48,076 nt of DNA from NCBI GenBank assembly GCA_001917535.1, contig MNEF01000121.1, forward strand, positions 1-48,076, in the 5' to 3' direction. A program made the position numbers and the translations under genes. The notes under the pieces were generated by a model. That model did not search any database, was not told where the DNA came from, and saw nothing but the letters and a program-made list of their open reading frames with translations. Shown piece after piece: positions 8,689-16,876 of this stretch (positions are counted from its first letter, which is position 1; each line of letters starts with the position of its first letter). The DNA comes from Candidatus Rokubacteria bacterium 13_1_40CM_69_27 (GTDB lineage Bacteria > Methylomirabilota > Methylomirabilia > Rokubacteriales > CSP1-6).

Positions 8689-8721
8689 GAACACCCCCGG
8701 CCGTTACCGACGGGGGTGTTC
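8689..8721 (-). terminator. Hairpin behind the sorbosone-dehydrogenase-like gene
   Basis: A perfect 11-bp inverted repeat (8689-8699 with 8711-8721, gaacacccccg / cgggggtgttc) encloses an 11-base loop. It lies 13 bases beyond the stop at 8735 on the minus strand. The following bases are not a clear T-run, so it could be a weak intrinsic terminator or an mRNA-stabilising 3' hairpin. It separates the dehydrogenase from the cytochrome operon. Confidence 0.6.
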
Positions 8722-8734
8722 GGGCCGGAGGCTC

Positions 8735-9952
8735 TCAGCGCTGGTAGGTGATCCGGAAGATGGCGCCGGCGTAGTCGTCGGAGACCAGCAGCGAGCCGTC
8801 CGGCATCACGTACGGGTACACGGGCCGGCCCCAGAACTGATCGCCCTGTAGCCAGCCTTCGGCGAAGAGTTCGTACTGGGGAGGCTGCCCCATGGCCAGG
8901 GAGACCATCATCACCCGGAAGCCGCTCTTCTGGGTCCGGTTCCAGGAGCCGCGCTGGGCGATGAAGAGGCGGTTCTTGTACTCAGCCGGGAACATGTTGC
9001 CGTTGTAGAAGGCGACGCCGATGGGGGCCACGTGGGGCCCGAGCTTGAGCAGTGGGTTGTTGAACTCGCTGCAGGAGTGGCCGCGCCCGAAGTCCGGGTC
9101 GAGGATGTCGCCCTGGTGGCAGAACGGATAGCCGAAGTGCGGGACAAAGCCGGGACGCCCACCGACGTGGTGCAGGGTGTCGTTCGGCACGTCGTCGCCC
9201 AGCCAGTCGCGCCCGTGGTTGGCGAAGTAGAGCTCCTTGGTCACCGGGTGCCAGTCGAACCCCACGCTGTTGCGCACGCCGCGGGCGACGTACTCGAACC
9301 CGGTGCCGTCGGGGTTGATCCGCGAGATGTTGGCGTGGGTCTCGGGCGGCAGGACGATGTTGCCGGGCGCGCCGATGTTGAAGTAGAGCTTGCCGTCGGG
9401 CCCGAAGGCCAGGTACTTCCAGCCGTGGGGCAGGTCCTTGGGGAGGGTGTCGATGACGACCTTGGGCTCGCCGGGGTCGTCGAGCTTGTCCTCGATCCCC
9501 TCGTACTTGAGGATGCGAGAGATCGCGGCGACGTAGAGCGTGCCGTCCTTGAAAGCCACGCCGTTGGGCTGGGTGAGGCCCTTGGCGATGACCTTGACCT
9601 CATGCTTGCCCGCCCGGTCCACCACCGCGTAGACGTTGCCGGCCACCCGGCTCGACACGAAGAGCGTGCCCTTGCTCCCCAGGGTCATGGCGCGCGCGTT
9701 GGAGATCCCAGACGCCCACAGCTGGGCCTTGAAGCCCGGCGGCAGCTTGATCTTGTCGACGGGAATCCTCTCAGCCGGCAAGGGCGCCGGCGGCTGGGCG
9801 TGCGGGGCCAGCGGCGAGTCGCCCAGCGCTGGCGGCCGACCCTGTTGCCACGAAGGCGGTGGCGGCGGCGCCTGCTGCGCTTGAGACGTTGCGTAGAATC
9901 CGAGGGCTGACGCGACGAGCAACAGGATGGAGCAACGATGCCAGAACCGCAT
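8735..9952 (-). CDS. Exported sorbosone/glucose-dehydrogenase-like beta-propeller
   Basis: This 405-residue protein has a signal peptide (SILLLVASALGFYATSQA) and a Pro/Gln-rich linker to about residue 60. A PQQ-type sugar dehydrogenase propeller follows, with LTQPNGVAFKDGTLYVA, HGWKYLAFGPDGKLYFNIG, SVGFDWHP and GSWNR blocks. Two Cys (PFCHQGDI, GHSCSEF) may form a disulphide. Relatives oxidise aldoses or sorbosone in the periplasm with PQQ, but many lack proven activity and no PQQ synthesis gene is visible. The cytochrome c gene next to it is a plausible electron acceptor. ATG 9952; transcribed divergently from the TonB cluster. Confidence 0.83.
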   Translation of the reverse strand: MRFWHRCSILLLVASALGFYATSQAQQAPPPPPSWQQGRPPALGDSPLAPHAQPPAPLPAERIPVDKIKLPPGFKAQLWASGISNARAMTLGSKGTLFVSSRVAGNVYAVVDRAGKHEVKVIAKGLTQPNGVAFKDGTLYVAAISRILKYEGIEDKLDDPGEPKVVIDTLPKDLPHGWKYLAFGPDGKLYFNIGAPGNIVLPPETHANISRINPDGTGFEYVARGVRNSVGFDWHPVTKELYFANHGRDWLGDDVPNDTLHHVGGRPGFVPHFGYPFCHQGDILDPDFGRGHSCSEFNNPLLKLGPHVAPIGVAFYNGNMFPAEYKNRLFIAQRGSWNRTQKSGFRVMMVSLAMGQPPQYELFAEGWLQGDQFWGRPVYPYVMPDGSLLVSDDYAGAIFRITYQR

Positions 9953-10011
9953 GGTGAACCTCCGGCGTTCGAGGTACGGCGCGGACCGCCCACTCCGGTA
10001 GCGGCGAGACC

Positions 10012-10037
10012 GTAATACGCACCCCCCGGCTTGTCAA
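10012..10037 (-). promoter_or_regulatory. Weak minus-strand promoter candidate for the dehydrogenase gene
   Basis: On the minus strand a TTGACA (10037-10032) precedes TATTAC (10017-10012). The 14-base spacer is short for sigma70; a register using TACGGT would give 17. It is recorded because of the perfect -35 hexamer and the divergent layout. Confidence 0.35.
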
Positions 10038-10046
10038 TGCCCTGGT

Positions 10047-10075
10047 TTGACACGTCCGATACCGCTGTGTAGCAT
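10047..10075 (+). promoter_or_regulatory. Sigma70-type promoter for the TonB/receptor operon
   Basis: A perfect TTGACA (10047-10052), a 17-base spacer and TAGCAT (10070-10075, 4 of 6 matches) place a transcription start near 10082. That is about 17 bases before the ATG at 10099. No Fur-like box is evident in the 146-base divergent spacer. Confidence 0.65.
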
Positions 10076-10098
10076 CTGGGCCCTGCGAGCCAGCGCTC

Positions 10099-10485
10099 AT
10101 GATCCGCCGGGCCCTTGCGGTCCTGTGCCTCACCGCGCTCGTCGCGCCCTGTGCCGCCCAGGACGAGGTGATCCGGCTTCCGCCCATCGAGGTTCGCGCG
10201 CCCTACCCGCTAGTCCCCGCGCAGTACCGCGACACGCCGCTGCCGCCCTACCCGTCGGCGGCGCGCGAGCAGCGCGTCGAGGGGTTGGTGCTCCTCGACG
10301 TCGACGTGCGCGCCGACGGGAGCGTGGGTGACGTACGGCTGAAGCGCACGTCGGGCTCCCCCGAACTCGACGACGCCGCCCTCCAGACCGTCAAGCGCTG
10401 GACCTTCCTGCCCGCCAAGCGCGGCCCCCGCGCCGTCGAGAGCTGGGTGGAGGTCCCCGTGAAGTTCTCGCTGAGCGCGCGATGA
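10099..10485 (+). CDS. Periplasmic TonB C-terminal-domain protein
   Basis: This 128-residue protein has a signal peptide (ALAVLCLTALVAPCAAQ) and then a single TonB C-terminal domain (about 48-125). It shows the family pattern YPSAAREQRVEGLVLLDV, DVRLKRTSGSPELDDAAL and TVKRWTFLPAK. It lacks the N-terminal membrane anchor and Pro-rich spacer of normal TonB, so it cannot couple to ExbBD by itself. It might bind the receptor encoded next (4-base ATGA overlap). First gene of a three-gene operon. Confidence 0.85.
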   Translation: MIRRALAVLCLTALVAPCAAQDEVIRLPPIEVRAPYPLVPAQYRDTPLPPYPSAAREQRVEGLVLLDVDVRADGSVGDVRLKRTSGSPELDDAALQTVKRWTFLPAKRGPRAVESWVEVPVKFSLSAR

Positions 10486-12539
10486 AGGCGCTCGGGCTTC
10501 TGGCCGCGCTGCTCCTCGGCGCCGGCGCCGCCGCCGCCGAGGAAGCAGAGCCGCCCACGCGCCTCGATCCGGTGGTGGTGACCCCCGGCCGGATGGAGCA
10601 GCGCGCCAGCGACTCGCCGGCCAGCGTGACCGTGATCACACGCGAGGACATCGAGCAGTCGGCCAGCCGGACCATCGACGACCTGCTGCGCCAGGTGCCG
10701 GGCTTCAGCCTCTTCCGCCGCACCTCCAGCGTCGTCGGCCATCCCACGACCCAGGGCGTGTCCCTGCGCGGCATCGGACCGAGCGGCACCAGCCGGGCGC
10801 TCGTGCTGCTGGACGGCGTGCCGATCAACGATCCCTTCGGCGGCTGGGTGTACTGGAACCGGGTGCCGCTGCTCGGCCTGGAGCAGATCGAGGTGGTGCG
10901 GGGCGGGGGCTCCAGCGTGTGGGGCAACTACGCGCTCGGCGGGGTGATCCACCTCCTCTCGCGCCCGGTGACCGAGCGGGGCGGCGCTTTCGAGGCCAGC
11001 TACGGCAGCCGCGACACCGCCAACCTCGACCTGCTCCTCAACGAGGTCCACGGGCCCTTTCGCCTGAGCGTGGAGGGCAACCACTTCACCACCGACGGCT
11101 ACAAGGTGGTGCTGCCGTCGCGGCGGGGCACCATCGACGTCAACGCGGACTCCGAGCACGAGACGTTCAACGGCCGCCTGGAGTGGGTCGTCTCGCCGGA
11201 CGTTTCCTTCTTTCTCCGCGGCAACTACTACGACGAGGACCGGGGCAACGGCACGCCGCTCCAGGTCAACGACACCTCCGCCGGCGATCTGGTGGCGGGC
11301 GGCCGCGTGCGCACCTCGGACGGGAGCACGTGGACCTTCAACATCTACGGGCAGGACCAGGCGTTCCGCAGCACCTTCTCCCGCCAGGCCGACGATCGTA
11401 ACTCTGAGATCCTGGTCCTCGATCAGACGGTGCCGGCGGCCGCCGCCGGCGGCGGCGCCCTCCAGTGGAGCCGGCTCTTCGGGTCCCACCTGGTGCTCGC
11501 CGGCGCCGATGTCCGCTGGGTGGAGGGCGAGACTGACGAGAACGTGTTCTCGGGCGTCACTGGCATCTTCCAACGCCGGCGCGTCGCTGGCGGCGAGCAG
11601 CTCATCACCGGCGCCTTCCTGCAGGACGTCTTCACGCCTGTCCCCCAGTGGGAGCTCATCGGCGGCTTGCGCGCCGACTACTGGCTCACCTACAACGCCT
11701 CACGCCGCGACACGCTCGCGAGCGGCGTGCTTCTCCGCAAGGACTTCGACGACAGCGACCAACTGGCGGTCAGCCCCCGCCTGGCCGCCCTCTGGCGTGC
11801 CACGCCCGCGACCGATCTCCGCGCGTCGGTGTACCAGGGATTCCGGGCCCCCACGCTCAACGAGCTGTACCGGGTCTTTCGCGTTCGCAACGACGTCACC
11901 GCCGCCAACGAGAAGCTCCGCCCCGAGCGCCTGACCGGCGGCGAGCTCAGCGTCCACCAGCGCTGGGGTCCGCTGGACGCCCGCGTCACCGGCTTCTGGA
12001 ACGACGTCGAGCACCTCATCGCCAACGTCACGCTCAGCACGCCTCATCCCGACTGCGGTGCCGGTGTCACCACATGCCGCCAGCGCCAGAACCTCGACCT
12101 CGGGCGCATCCGGGGGGTGGAGACCGAGCTGGAGCTGCGGCCGGCCAGGGCATGGCGTCTGGTCGCCAGCCACCTCTACACCGACGCGCGGGTCGTCGAG
12201 GCGTCCCAGCAGCGCAGCCTCGAGGGCAAGCGCTTGGCGCAGGTGCCCGAGCACACCTATACCCTGGGCGGGCGCTACCAGAATCCGGCATGGGTCAACG
12301 CCTCCGCCACCGCGCGCTTCGTCGGCCGTCAGTTCGAGGACGACCTCAACACGCTGCCCCTCGGCAGCTTCGTCGTCGTGGATCTCACACTCTCCCGGCC
12401 GTTCGCGAAGTGGGGCGAGGCCTTCGTCGGGGTGGAGAACCTCCTCGACGAGACGTACGCCACCGGCCGCACGAGCGAGGGCGTCGTCTCGATCGGCGCC
12501 CCGCGACTGATCCACGGCGGGATCCGCCTCAGTTTCTGA
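10482..12539 (+). CDS. TonB-dependent outer-membrane receptor
   Basis: This 685-residue receptor has a signal peptide (LGLLAALLLGAGAAAAEE). A TonB box-like LDPVVVTPG is followed by a plug domain (about 40-150) with SVTVITREDIEQ and LVLLDGVPINDPFGG. The 22-strand barrel ends in a terminal Phe (GGIRLSF). It imports a scarce ligand across the outer membrane using TonB energy. The ligand is unknown; the plug is BtuB/FepA-like in layout but no specificity motif can be claimed. Flanking TonB-domain genes suggest a self-contained uptake module. Confidence 0.93.
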   Translation: MKALGLLAALLLGAGAAAAEEAEPPTRLDPVVVTPGRMEQRASDSPASVTVITREDIEQSASRTIDDLLRQVPGFSLFRRTSSVVGHPTTQGVSLRGIGPSGTSRALVLLDGVPINDPFGGWVYWNRVPLLGLEQIEVVRGGGSSVWGNYALGGVIHLLSRPVTERGGAFEASYGSRDTANLDLLLNEVHGPFRLSVEGNHFTTDGYKVVLPSRRGTIDVNADSEHETFNGRLEWVVSPDVSFFLRGNYYDEDRGNGTPLQVNDTSAGDLVAGGRVRTSDGSTWTFNIYGQDQAFRSTFSRQADDRNSEILVLDQTVPAAAAGGGALQWSRLFGSHLVLAGADVRWVEGETDENVFSGVTGIFQRRRVAGGEQLITGAFLQDVFTPVPQWELIGGLRADYWLTYNASRRDTLASGVLLRKDFDDSDQLAVSPRLAALWRATPATDLRASVYQGFRAPTLNELYRVFRVRNDVTAANEKLRPERLTGGELSVHQRWGPLDARVTGFWNDVEHLIANVTLSTPHPDCGAGVTTCRQRQNLDLGRIRGVETELELRPARAWRLVASHLYTDARVVEASQQRSLEGKRLAQVPEHTYTLGGRYQNPAWVNASATARFVGRQFEDDLNTLPLGSFVVVDLTLSRPFAKWGEAFVGVENLLDETYATGRTSEGVVSIGAPRLIHGGIRLSF

Positions 12540-12544
12540 CACCG

Positions 12545-13204
12545 ATGCGGCCGCTGCACTGGTCCCTGGCCATCTCGTGGGCGCTGCACGGCAGCCTGAT
12601 CCTGCTCCTGTGGCTGCAGCTCGTCGGCGACCGCTCGCCCTCGGTCACCGTACTCGAGCTGATCGGCCCCGCGGACTCGGGCCACGTGACGCCACCGGCC
12701 CCGGCGTCGGCGCCGGCGCCGGAATCGCCCCGCCCGGTGCCGCGCCGCGAGGCGCCTGCGGCGGTGCCCGTCGCACGTGAGGCGCCGACGCCGGCGCCCG
12801 GCGCGATGCCCGCGCGTGAGCCTGTCGCGACGGAATCCCGGAGTCCGGCTCCTCCGGCGGACGGCGACGCCGCGGCGGCGGATGGCCCGCAGACACCCGG
12901 GATCGCCAGCAGCGGTGACGCGGCCACGGCGATGTCGAGCGCGCCACGGATCGCGTCCCAGACGCCGCTGCGCTATCCCGAAGGGGCGCGACGCGCGGGC
13001 GCGCAGGGGACCACGCTCCTGCGGGTGCGGGTGAGTGCCGACGGCACCGTAGCCGAGATCGTGATCGAGCGCTCGTCGGGCCATCCCGAGCTCGACGCCG
13101 CGGCAGCGGAGGCGGTCGGGCGCTGGCGGTTCGAGCCGGCCTGGCGGCGCGGCCAGCCGGTCGAGGTCTGGATCGTCCTTCCCGTTCGCTTCACGCTGAG
13201 CTAG
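12545..13204 (+). CDS. TonB family energy transducer
   Basis: This 219-residue protein has an N-terminal membrane anchor (about 6-26, SLAISWALHGSLILLLWLQL) with the SxxxH-type feature of TonB. A Pro/Ala-rich spacer spans about 45-135, and a TonB C-terminal domain (about 140-219) follows with LRYPEGARRAGAQGTTLL, SSGHPELDAAA and GRWRFEPAWRRGQPV. It begins 5 bases after the receptor stop. Unlike the first gene of this operon it has the anchor needed to contact ExbB-ExbD, though those genes are not in the window. Confidence 0.88.
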   Translation: MRPLHWSLAISWALHGSLILLLWLQLVGDRSPSVTVLELIGPADSGHVTPPAPASAPAPESPRPVPRREAPAAVPVAREAPTPAPGAMPAREPVATESRSPAPPADGDAAAADGPQTPGIASSGDAATAMSSAPRIASQTPLRYPEGARRAGAQGTTLLRVRVSADGTVAEIVIERSSGHPELDAAAAEAVGRWRFEPAWRRGQPVEVWIVLPVRFTLS

Positions 13205-13501
13205 CCCGGCGGCCCCCTCGCTCGGGAAGGCGCCGGGGGCTCGGCGAGACCCGTTCCCGCCTACCGCCAAACGGCTCGCGCCAGGATTGGGAACGACGAT
13301 GACAGGATCTGGACGCCAGGCTCGTGGTCGAGCGTCCGGCCCCGCGGAGGTCGGCCCGGGGCCTCGCGAGACCCGTTCCCGCCGGCCGACCAACAGCCCG
13401 CGCCCAGGTTGGGAACGGCGAGGACGGTCCCCGAGCGCCAGGCTCGTGGTCGAGCGAGGCCCCGGGCCGACCTCCGCGGGGGGCGTACGGCTGACCGCCG
13501 C
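13205..13501. repeat. Intergenic region with two copies of a ~100-nt structured repeat
   Basis: This 297-base spacer between convergent genes holds two direct copies (13237-13334 and 13357-13456). Each starts with gacccgttcccgcc and ends with gccaggctcgtggtcgagcg. The conserved blocks are the same distance apart in both (gacccgttc to ctcgtggtcg, 73 bases). Inner arms ccgttccc / gggaacgg can pair. Copy 2 is enclosed by a perfect 27-bp inverted repeat (13340-13366 with 13455-13481). No protein gene is supported here. Related copies lie at 39.8-40.1 kb. Confidence 0.75.
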
Positions 13502-14149
13502 TTACGGACGGTGGAGCCGAGCTTCCGCTTTCTGGGCGAAGCGCGTCAGTGGGAAGCAGATCGCGAAGTAGATCGCGGCCGTGACCAGGTAGATCTCGAA
13601 GGAGCGCAGCGTCCGCTCGATCGTCTCCTGAGCGGCCCGGGTCAGCTCGAACACCCCGATGATCGCGGCCAGCGACGTGTCCTTCACGAGGATCGTGCAG
13701 AGACCGACGAAGGGCGGGATCATCCGGCGCACGGCCTGCGGGAAGATGACGTAGCGCATCGTCTGCAGCCCCGTGAGCCCGGTCGATCGCGCCGCCTCGA
13801 ACTGTCCACGCGGAATCGACTTGATGCCGCCCCGTACCACCTCGGAGGTGTTGACCGCCATCCAGAGGCTCATCGCCAGCACGGCCGCCGGGAACGTCGG
13901 GATCCTGATGTTGAGCGCCGGTAGACCGAAGAAGATGAAGAAGATCAGCAGGAGCAACGGCACCGCGCGGACGAGCTCGACCACCCAGGCCACGACCGTC
14001 TCCAGCCACGTCCACGGCACGAAGCGCAGCAGCCCGAGGACGACGCCAGCGGCGGTGCCGAGGACGACGACGGCGGCGGCGATGGCGACGGTGCTCACGG
14101 TGCCGCGAAGCAGGTAGGGCAGCGTCTCCACGACCACCGTGAGGTTCAC
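13502..14149 (-). CDS. Amino-acid ABC transporter permease (second subunit)
   Basis: This 215-residue polar-amino-acid (HisM/GlnP-type) permease has about five membrane segments. The EAA-type loop that contacts the ATPase reads GQFEAARSTGLTGLQTMRYV, and SLWMAVNTSEVVRGGI is also typical. GTG 14149 overlaps the stop of the other permease (GTGA). Last gene of the minus-strand operon. No ATP-binding subunit gene follows; the spacer beyond holds repeats only. Confidence 0.92.
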   Translation of the reverse strand: MNLTVVVETLPYLLRGTVSTVAIAAAVVVLGTAAGVVLGLLRFVPWTWLETVVAWVVELVRAVPLLLLIFFIFFGLPALNIRIPTFPAAVLAMSLWMAVNTSEVVRGGIKSIPRGQFEAARSTGLTGLQTMRYVIFPQAVRRMIPPFVGLCTILVKDTSLAAIIGVFELTRAAQETIERTLRSFEIYLVTAAIYFAICFPLTRFAQKAEARLHRP

Positions 14150-14823
14150 GGGGCCGGCAGCAGGCGCTCTTCGGCCAGGCGCAGGAGCCGGGTGAGCGCC
14201 AGGACGAGGACGATGTAGAGGACGGCGGCGGCCCCGTAGATCTCGAACGTGCGGAAGTTGTTGAAGGAGATGTCGTTGGCCACGAACATCAGTTCGACCA
14301 TGCCGATGGTCGACACCAGCGACGAGTTCTTGACCAGCGAGACCAGGTTGTTGCCGAGCGCGGGGAACGAGATGCGGACCGCCTGGGGAACGATCACGTA
14401 GCGCAGCGCCTGGAGCTCGGTGAGGCCCGTGGAGCGCGCCGCCTCGAACTGCCCCTTGGGCACCGCCTCCAGGCCGGCCCGGAAGATTTCGGCGTTGTAG
14501 GCGGCCGCGTAGAGCACCAGCGCGGAGAGCCCGCTGAGGAAGGGCGAGAGCTTGAGCCCGAGCTGGGGCAGCCCGAAGTAGACGATGAAGATCTGGATGA
14601 GCAGCGGCGTGTTCCGGAAGACCTCGACGTAGGCGGCGACCATGCGGGGCGGGAGGCGGCCGGGGACCTGGGAGAGCGCCGCCAGCCCCAGCCCCACCCC
14701 GAGCGCCAGGACCATGGCGACGGCGGAGATGAGGACGGTGAGTGCCGCCCCCTCCAGCAGGTAGGGCAGCCCCCGCGCGACCGCGGACCAGTCGAAGCTG
14801 TAGGCGGTCGGGCCGCCCGTCAC
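14146..14823 (-). CDS. Amino-acid ABC transporter permease (first subunit)
   Basis: This 225-residue HisQ/GlnP-type permease is a paralogue of the next gene, with GQFEAARSTGLTELQALRYV as ATPase-contact loop. It also has VEVFRNTPLLIQIFIVYFGLP, the hallmark of polar amino-acid permeases. Start GTG 14823 overlaps the binding-protein stop (GTGA), which decided the start over a longer open frame running back into the binding-protein gene. The two permeases would form a heterodimeric inner-membrane channel. Confidence 0.92.
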   Translation of the reverse strand: MTGGPTAYSFDWSAVARGLPYLLEGAALTVLISAVAMVLALGVGLGLAALSQVPGRLPPRMVAAYVEVFRNTPLLIQIFIVYFGLPQLGLKLSPFLSGLSALVLYAAAYNAEIFRAGLEAVPKGQFEAARSTGLTELQALRYVIVPQAVRISFPALGNNLVSLVKNSSLVSTIGMVELMFVANDISFNNFRTFEIYGAAAVLYIVLVLALTRLLRLAEERLLPAP

Positions 14824-15626
14824 GGCTTGACGAGCTGAGCCTCGACGTCGGCGAAGTATTTGCGCCAGAGCCGATCGTACGTCCCGTCCTGGCGCATCCG
14901 CCCCAGCTGCGCGTTCACCCACTGGATGAACTCGGTGTCGCCCTTGCGCACCGCGATCCCGTAGGGCCGGGGCACGAACGGCTTGCCGACCGCCTTGAGG
15001 TCCGAATTCTCCTTGGCCAGGCTGAGGATGACGATGTCGTCGTGCACATAGGCGTCGGCGCGCCCACCCTTCACCGCCAGGACGGCCTCCGACACCTTGC
15101 CGAACTTGATCCGGTTGGCTCGCGGCTGGAGCTGCTCCACGTCCTTGTCCTGGATGGCGCCCTGGACCACCGCCACGGTCTTGCCGGCCAGATCGTCCAG
15201 GCCGCGCACCGGGCTCGACCTGGGAACAAGGAGCAGCGAGCCCGACATGAAGTACGGCTCGGAGAACTCGACCACCTGCCGCCGCTCGTCGGTGATGGTG
15301 ACGGTGGCGATGATGATGTCGATCTTGCCCGACTGGAGGAAAGGAATGCGGTTGCCCGAGGTCACCGCCACCAGCTCGACCTGGTGCTCGTCGTTGAAGA
15401 GCGCCCGGGCGAAGAGGTGGGCCACGTCCACGTCGAAGCCGACGTTCTGGCCGCCGCTGTCGATGGTGCCGAAGGGCGGGAAGTCGGTTTTCACACCGGC
15501 GATCAGCTTGCCGCGCTTCTTCACCGTCTCCAGCGCCGACTGCGCCTCGGCCCAGCCCGCCGCGCCCAGCGCCGCCACCAGCGCCGCGATGACGATCCCT
15601 AGCATTCGCCGTCGACTCGAAGTCAT
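14820..15626 (-). CDS. Amino-acid ABC transporter substrate-binding protein (family 3)
   Basis: This 268-residue exported protein has a signal segment (LGIVIAALVAALGAAGWAEA). The SBP_bac_3 fold follows: GKLIAGVKTDFPPFGTID, the lobe motif VGFDVDVAHLFARAL, DIIIATVTITDERRQVVEFS and AYVHDDIVILSLAK. It captures an amino acid or similar zwitterion in the periplasm for the two permeases. ATG 15626 has a gaggaggg Shine-Dalgarno and overlaps the DUF1015 stop (ATGA). Confidence 0.93.
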   Translation of the reverse strand: MTSSRRRMLGIVIAALVAALGAAGWAEAQSALETVKKRGKLIAGVKTDFPPFGTIDSGGQNVGFDVDVAHLFARALFNDEHQVELVAVTSGNRIPFLQSGKIDIIIATVTITDERRQVVEFSEPYFMSGSLLLVPRSSPVRGLDDLAGKTVAVVQGAIQDKDVEQLQPRANRIKFGKVSEAVLAVKGGRADAYVHDDIVILSLAKENSDLKAVGKPFVPRPYGIAVRKGDTEFIQWVNAQLGRMRQDGTYDRLWRKYFADVEAQLVKP

Positions 15627-16873
15627 GAGCCCTCCTCCGATGACTCCTCGTATCGGTGGAACACGAGGCCGTCCAGAAGCTTCGGATAGAAGTGCGTCGA
15701 TTTTTGCGGCAGCCGCTCGCCTCCGTCCACCACCGCCCGCAGCTCCTCGGCGGTGGTCGGCGCGATGAGGAAAGCCGCCTGGCAGCGTCCGGCCCGGACC
15801 AGCCCGACCGCCTCGGCCTGGTCGGCGGTATAGTCGACGTGCGTCTTGGCGTCGAGCTTCTCGTCGGTGACGTCGAGGAACGGCTTGAGCAGCCCCTCAT
15901 GGAGGATCGACACCGCCAGCCGGCGCCAGGCGCGCGAGGTCCCGCGCGGCCAGGGCAGGCGCTCGAACGCGTCCTCGCGCAGGCCGAACACCATCGCCTG
16001 CCGGCCGGCGACGACGCCGACGGTGCGATTCGTCGGGCGGAAGCGGAGGGGATCGTCGAGCGGGCCCACGTCGAACCAGGCGCCTGCCGCCTTCGCCAGC
16101 CCCTCGAGGGTGAACCCGTCCACGTGGTTCACGAGGCGGTGGTTCGGAAAGATCGTGAGCCCGGGCGCCTCCAGGGTGCAGAAGGCCATGAGCTTGTGGC
16201 GCGCGCCCGGGCGGCGGCGCGCGTACTCGACGGCCGTCTCGTAGCGATGGTGGCCGTCGGCGATGATCACCGACTTCGGCGCCATGAGCGCCTGCACCCC
16301 CGCGATGGTGGCCCCGTCGGTGATGCGCCATACCCGGTGCAGCTGGCCCTGGAGGTCGCGCGCCTCGGCGATCGGTTCGCCCGTGGGCGTCAGCGCCTCC
16401 AGGAGCACCCTCTGGGGATCGCTGACCAGCATGAAGAGCAGACCGACGTCGGCGCCCGTCGTCTCCAGCAGCCGCATCCGATCCTGCTTGGGGCCCGCGT
16501 GCGTCCGCTCGTGGGGGCGCACGATGCCCTCCCCGTAGTCGCTGACCTCACCCAGGGCGACGAAGCCGGCGCGGGTCACCGAGGCCCCGCCCACCGCATA
16601 GGTCTGGTGGTAGGGATAGATCGCGGGCCGTTCCTCCCTCGCCCAGACGCCCTCGGCCAGCCAGGCCTCGAGCACCTGACGCGCCCCCTGATACTTGTCG
16701 GCTCCGGGCTGGTCCCTGGGAAGCGTGACGCGGACGATGTTGTGCGGGCTCAGGGCGAGGAGCTGCTCCTGCGTCTGGGGGCTGATCTGGTCGTAAGGGG
16801 GCGCCACCACCTTGGAGAGATCGCGTGGCTGCCCGAGGCCGTAGCGGTAGCCGCGGAACGCCCCGATCTTCAC
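15623..16873 (-). CDS. DUF1015 family protein (SerK-like fold)
   Basis: This 416-residue DUF1015 protein begins with KVVAPPYDQISPQTQEQL, typical of the family. It carries the signature IADGHHRYETAVEYARRRPG and HERTHAGPKQDRM. One archaeal member (SerK) is an ADP-dependent free-serine kinase; most bacterial members are untested. Its place between an FCD regulator and an amino-acid transporter fits a role in amino-acid metabolism, an inference only. Start GTG 16873; spacing to the regulator gene is 3 bases. Confidence 0.88.
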   Translation of the reverse strand: MKIGAFRGYRYGLGQPRDLSKVVAPPYDQISPQTQEQLLALSPHNIVRVTLPRDQPGADKYQGARQVLEAWLAEGVWAREERPAIYPYHQTYAVGGASVTRAGFVALGEVSDYGEGIVRPHERTHAGPKQDRMRLLETTGADVGLLFMLVSDPQRVLLEALTPTGEPIAEARDLQGQLHRVWRITDGATIAGVQALMAPKSVIIADGHHRYETAVEYARRRPGARHKLMAFCTLEAPGLTIFPNHRLVNHVDGFTLEGLAKAAGAWFDVGPLDDPLRFRPTNRTVGVVAGRQAMVFGLREDAFERLPWPRGTSRAWRRLAVSILHEGLLKPFLDVTDEKLDAKTHVDYTADQAEAVGLVRAGRCQAAFLIAPTTAEELRAVVDGGERLPQKSTHFYPKLLDGLVFHRYEESSEEGS

Positions 16874-16876
16874 GGC

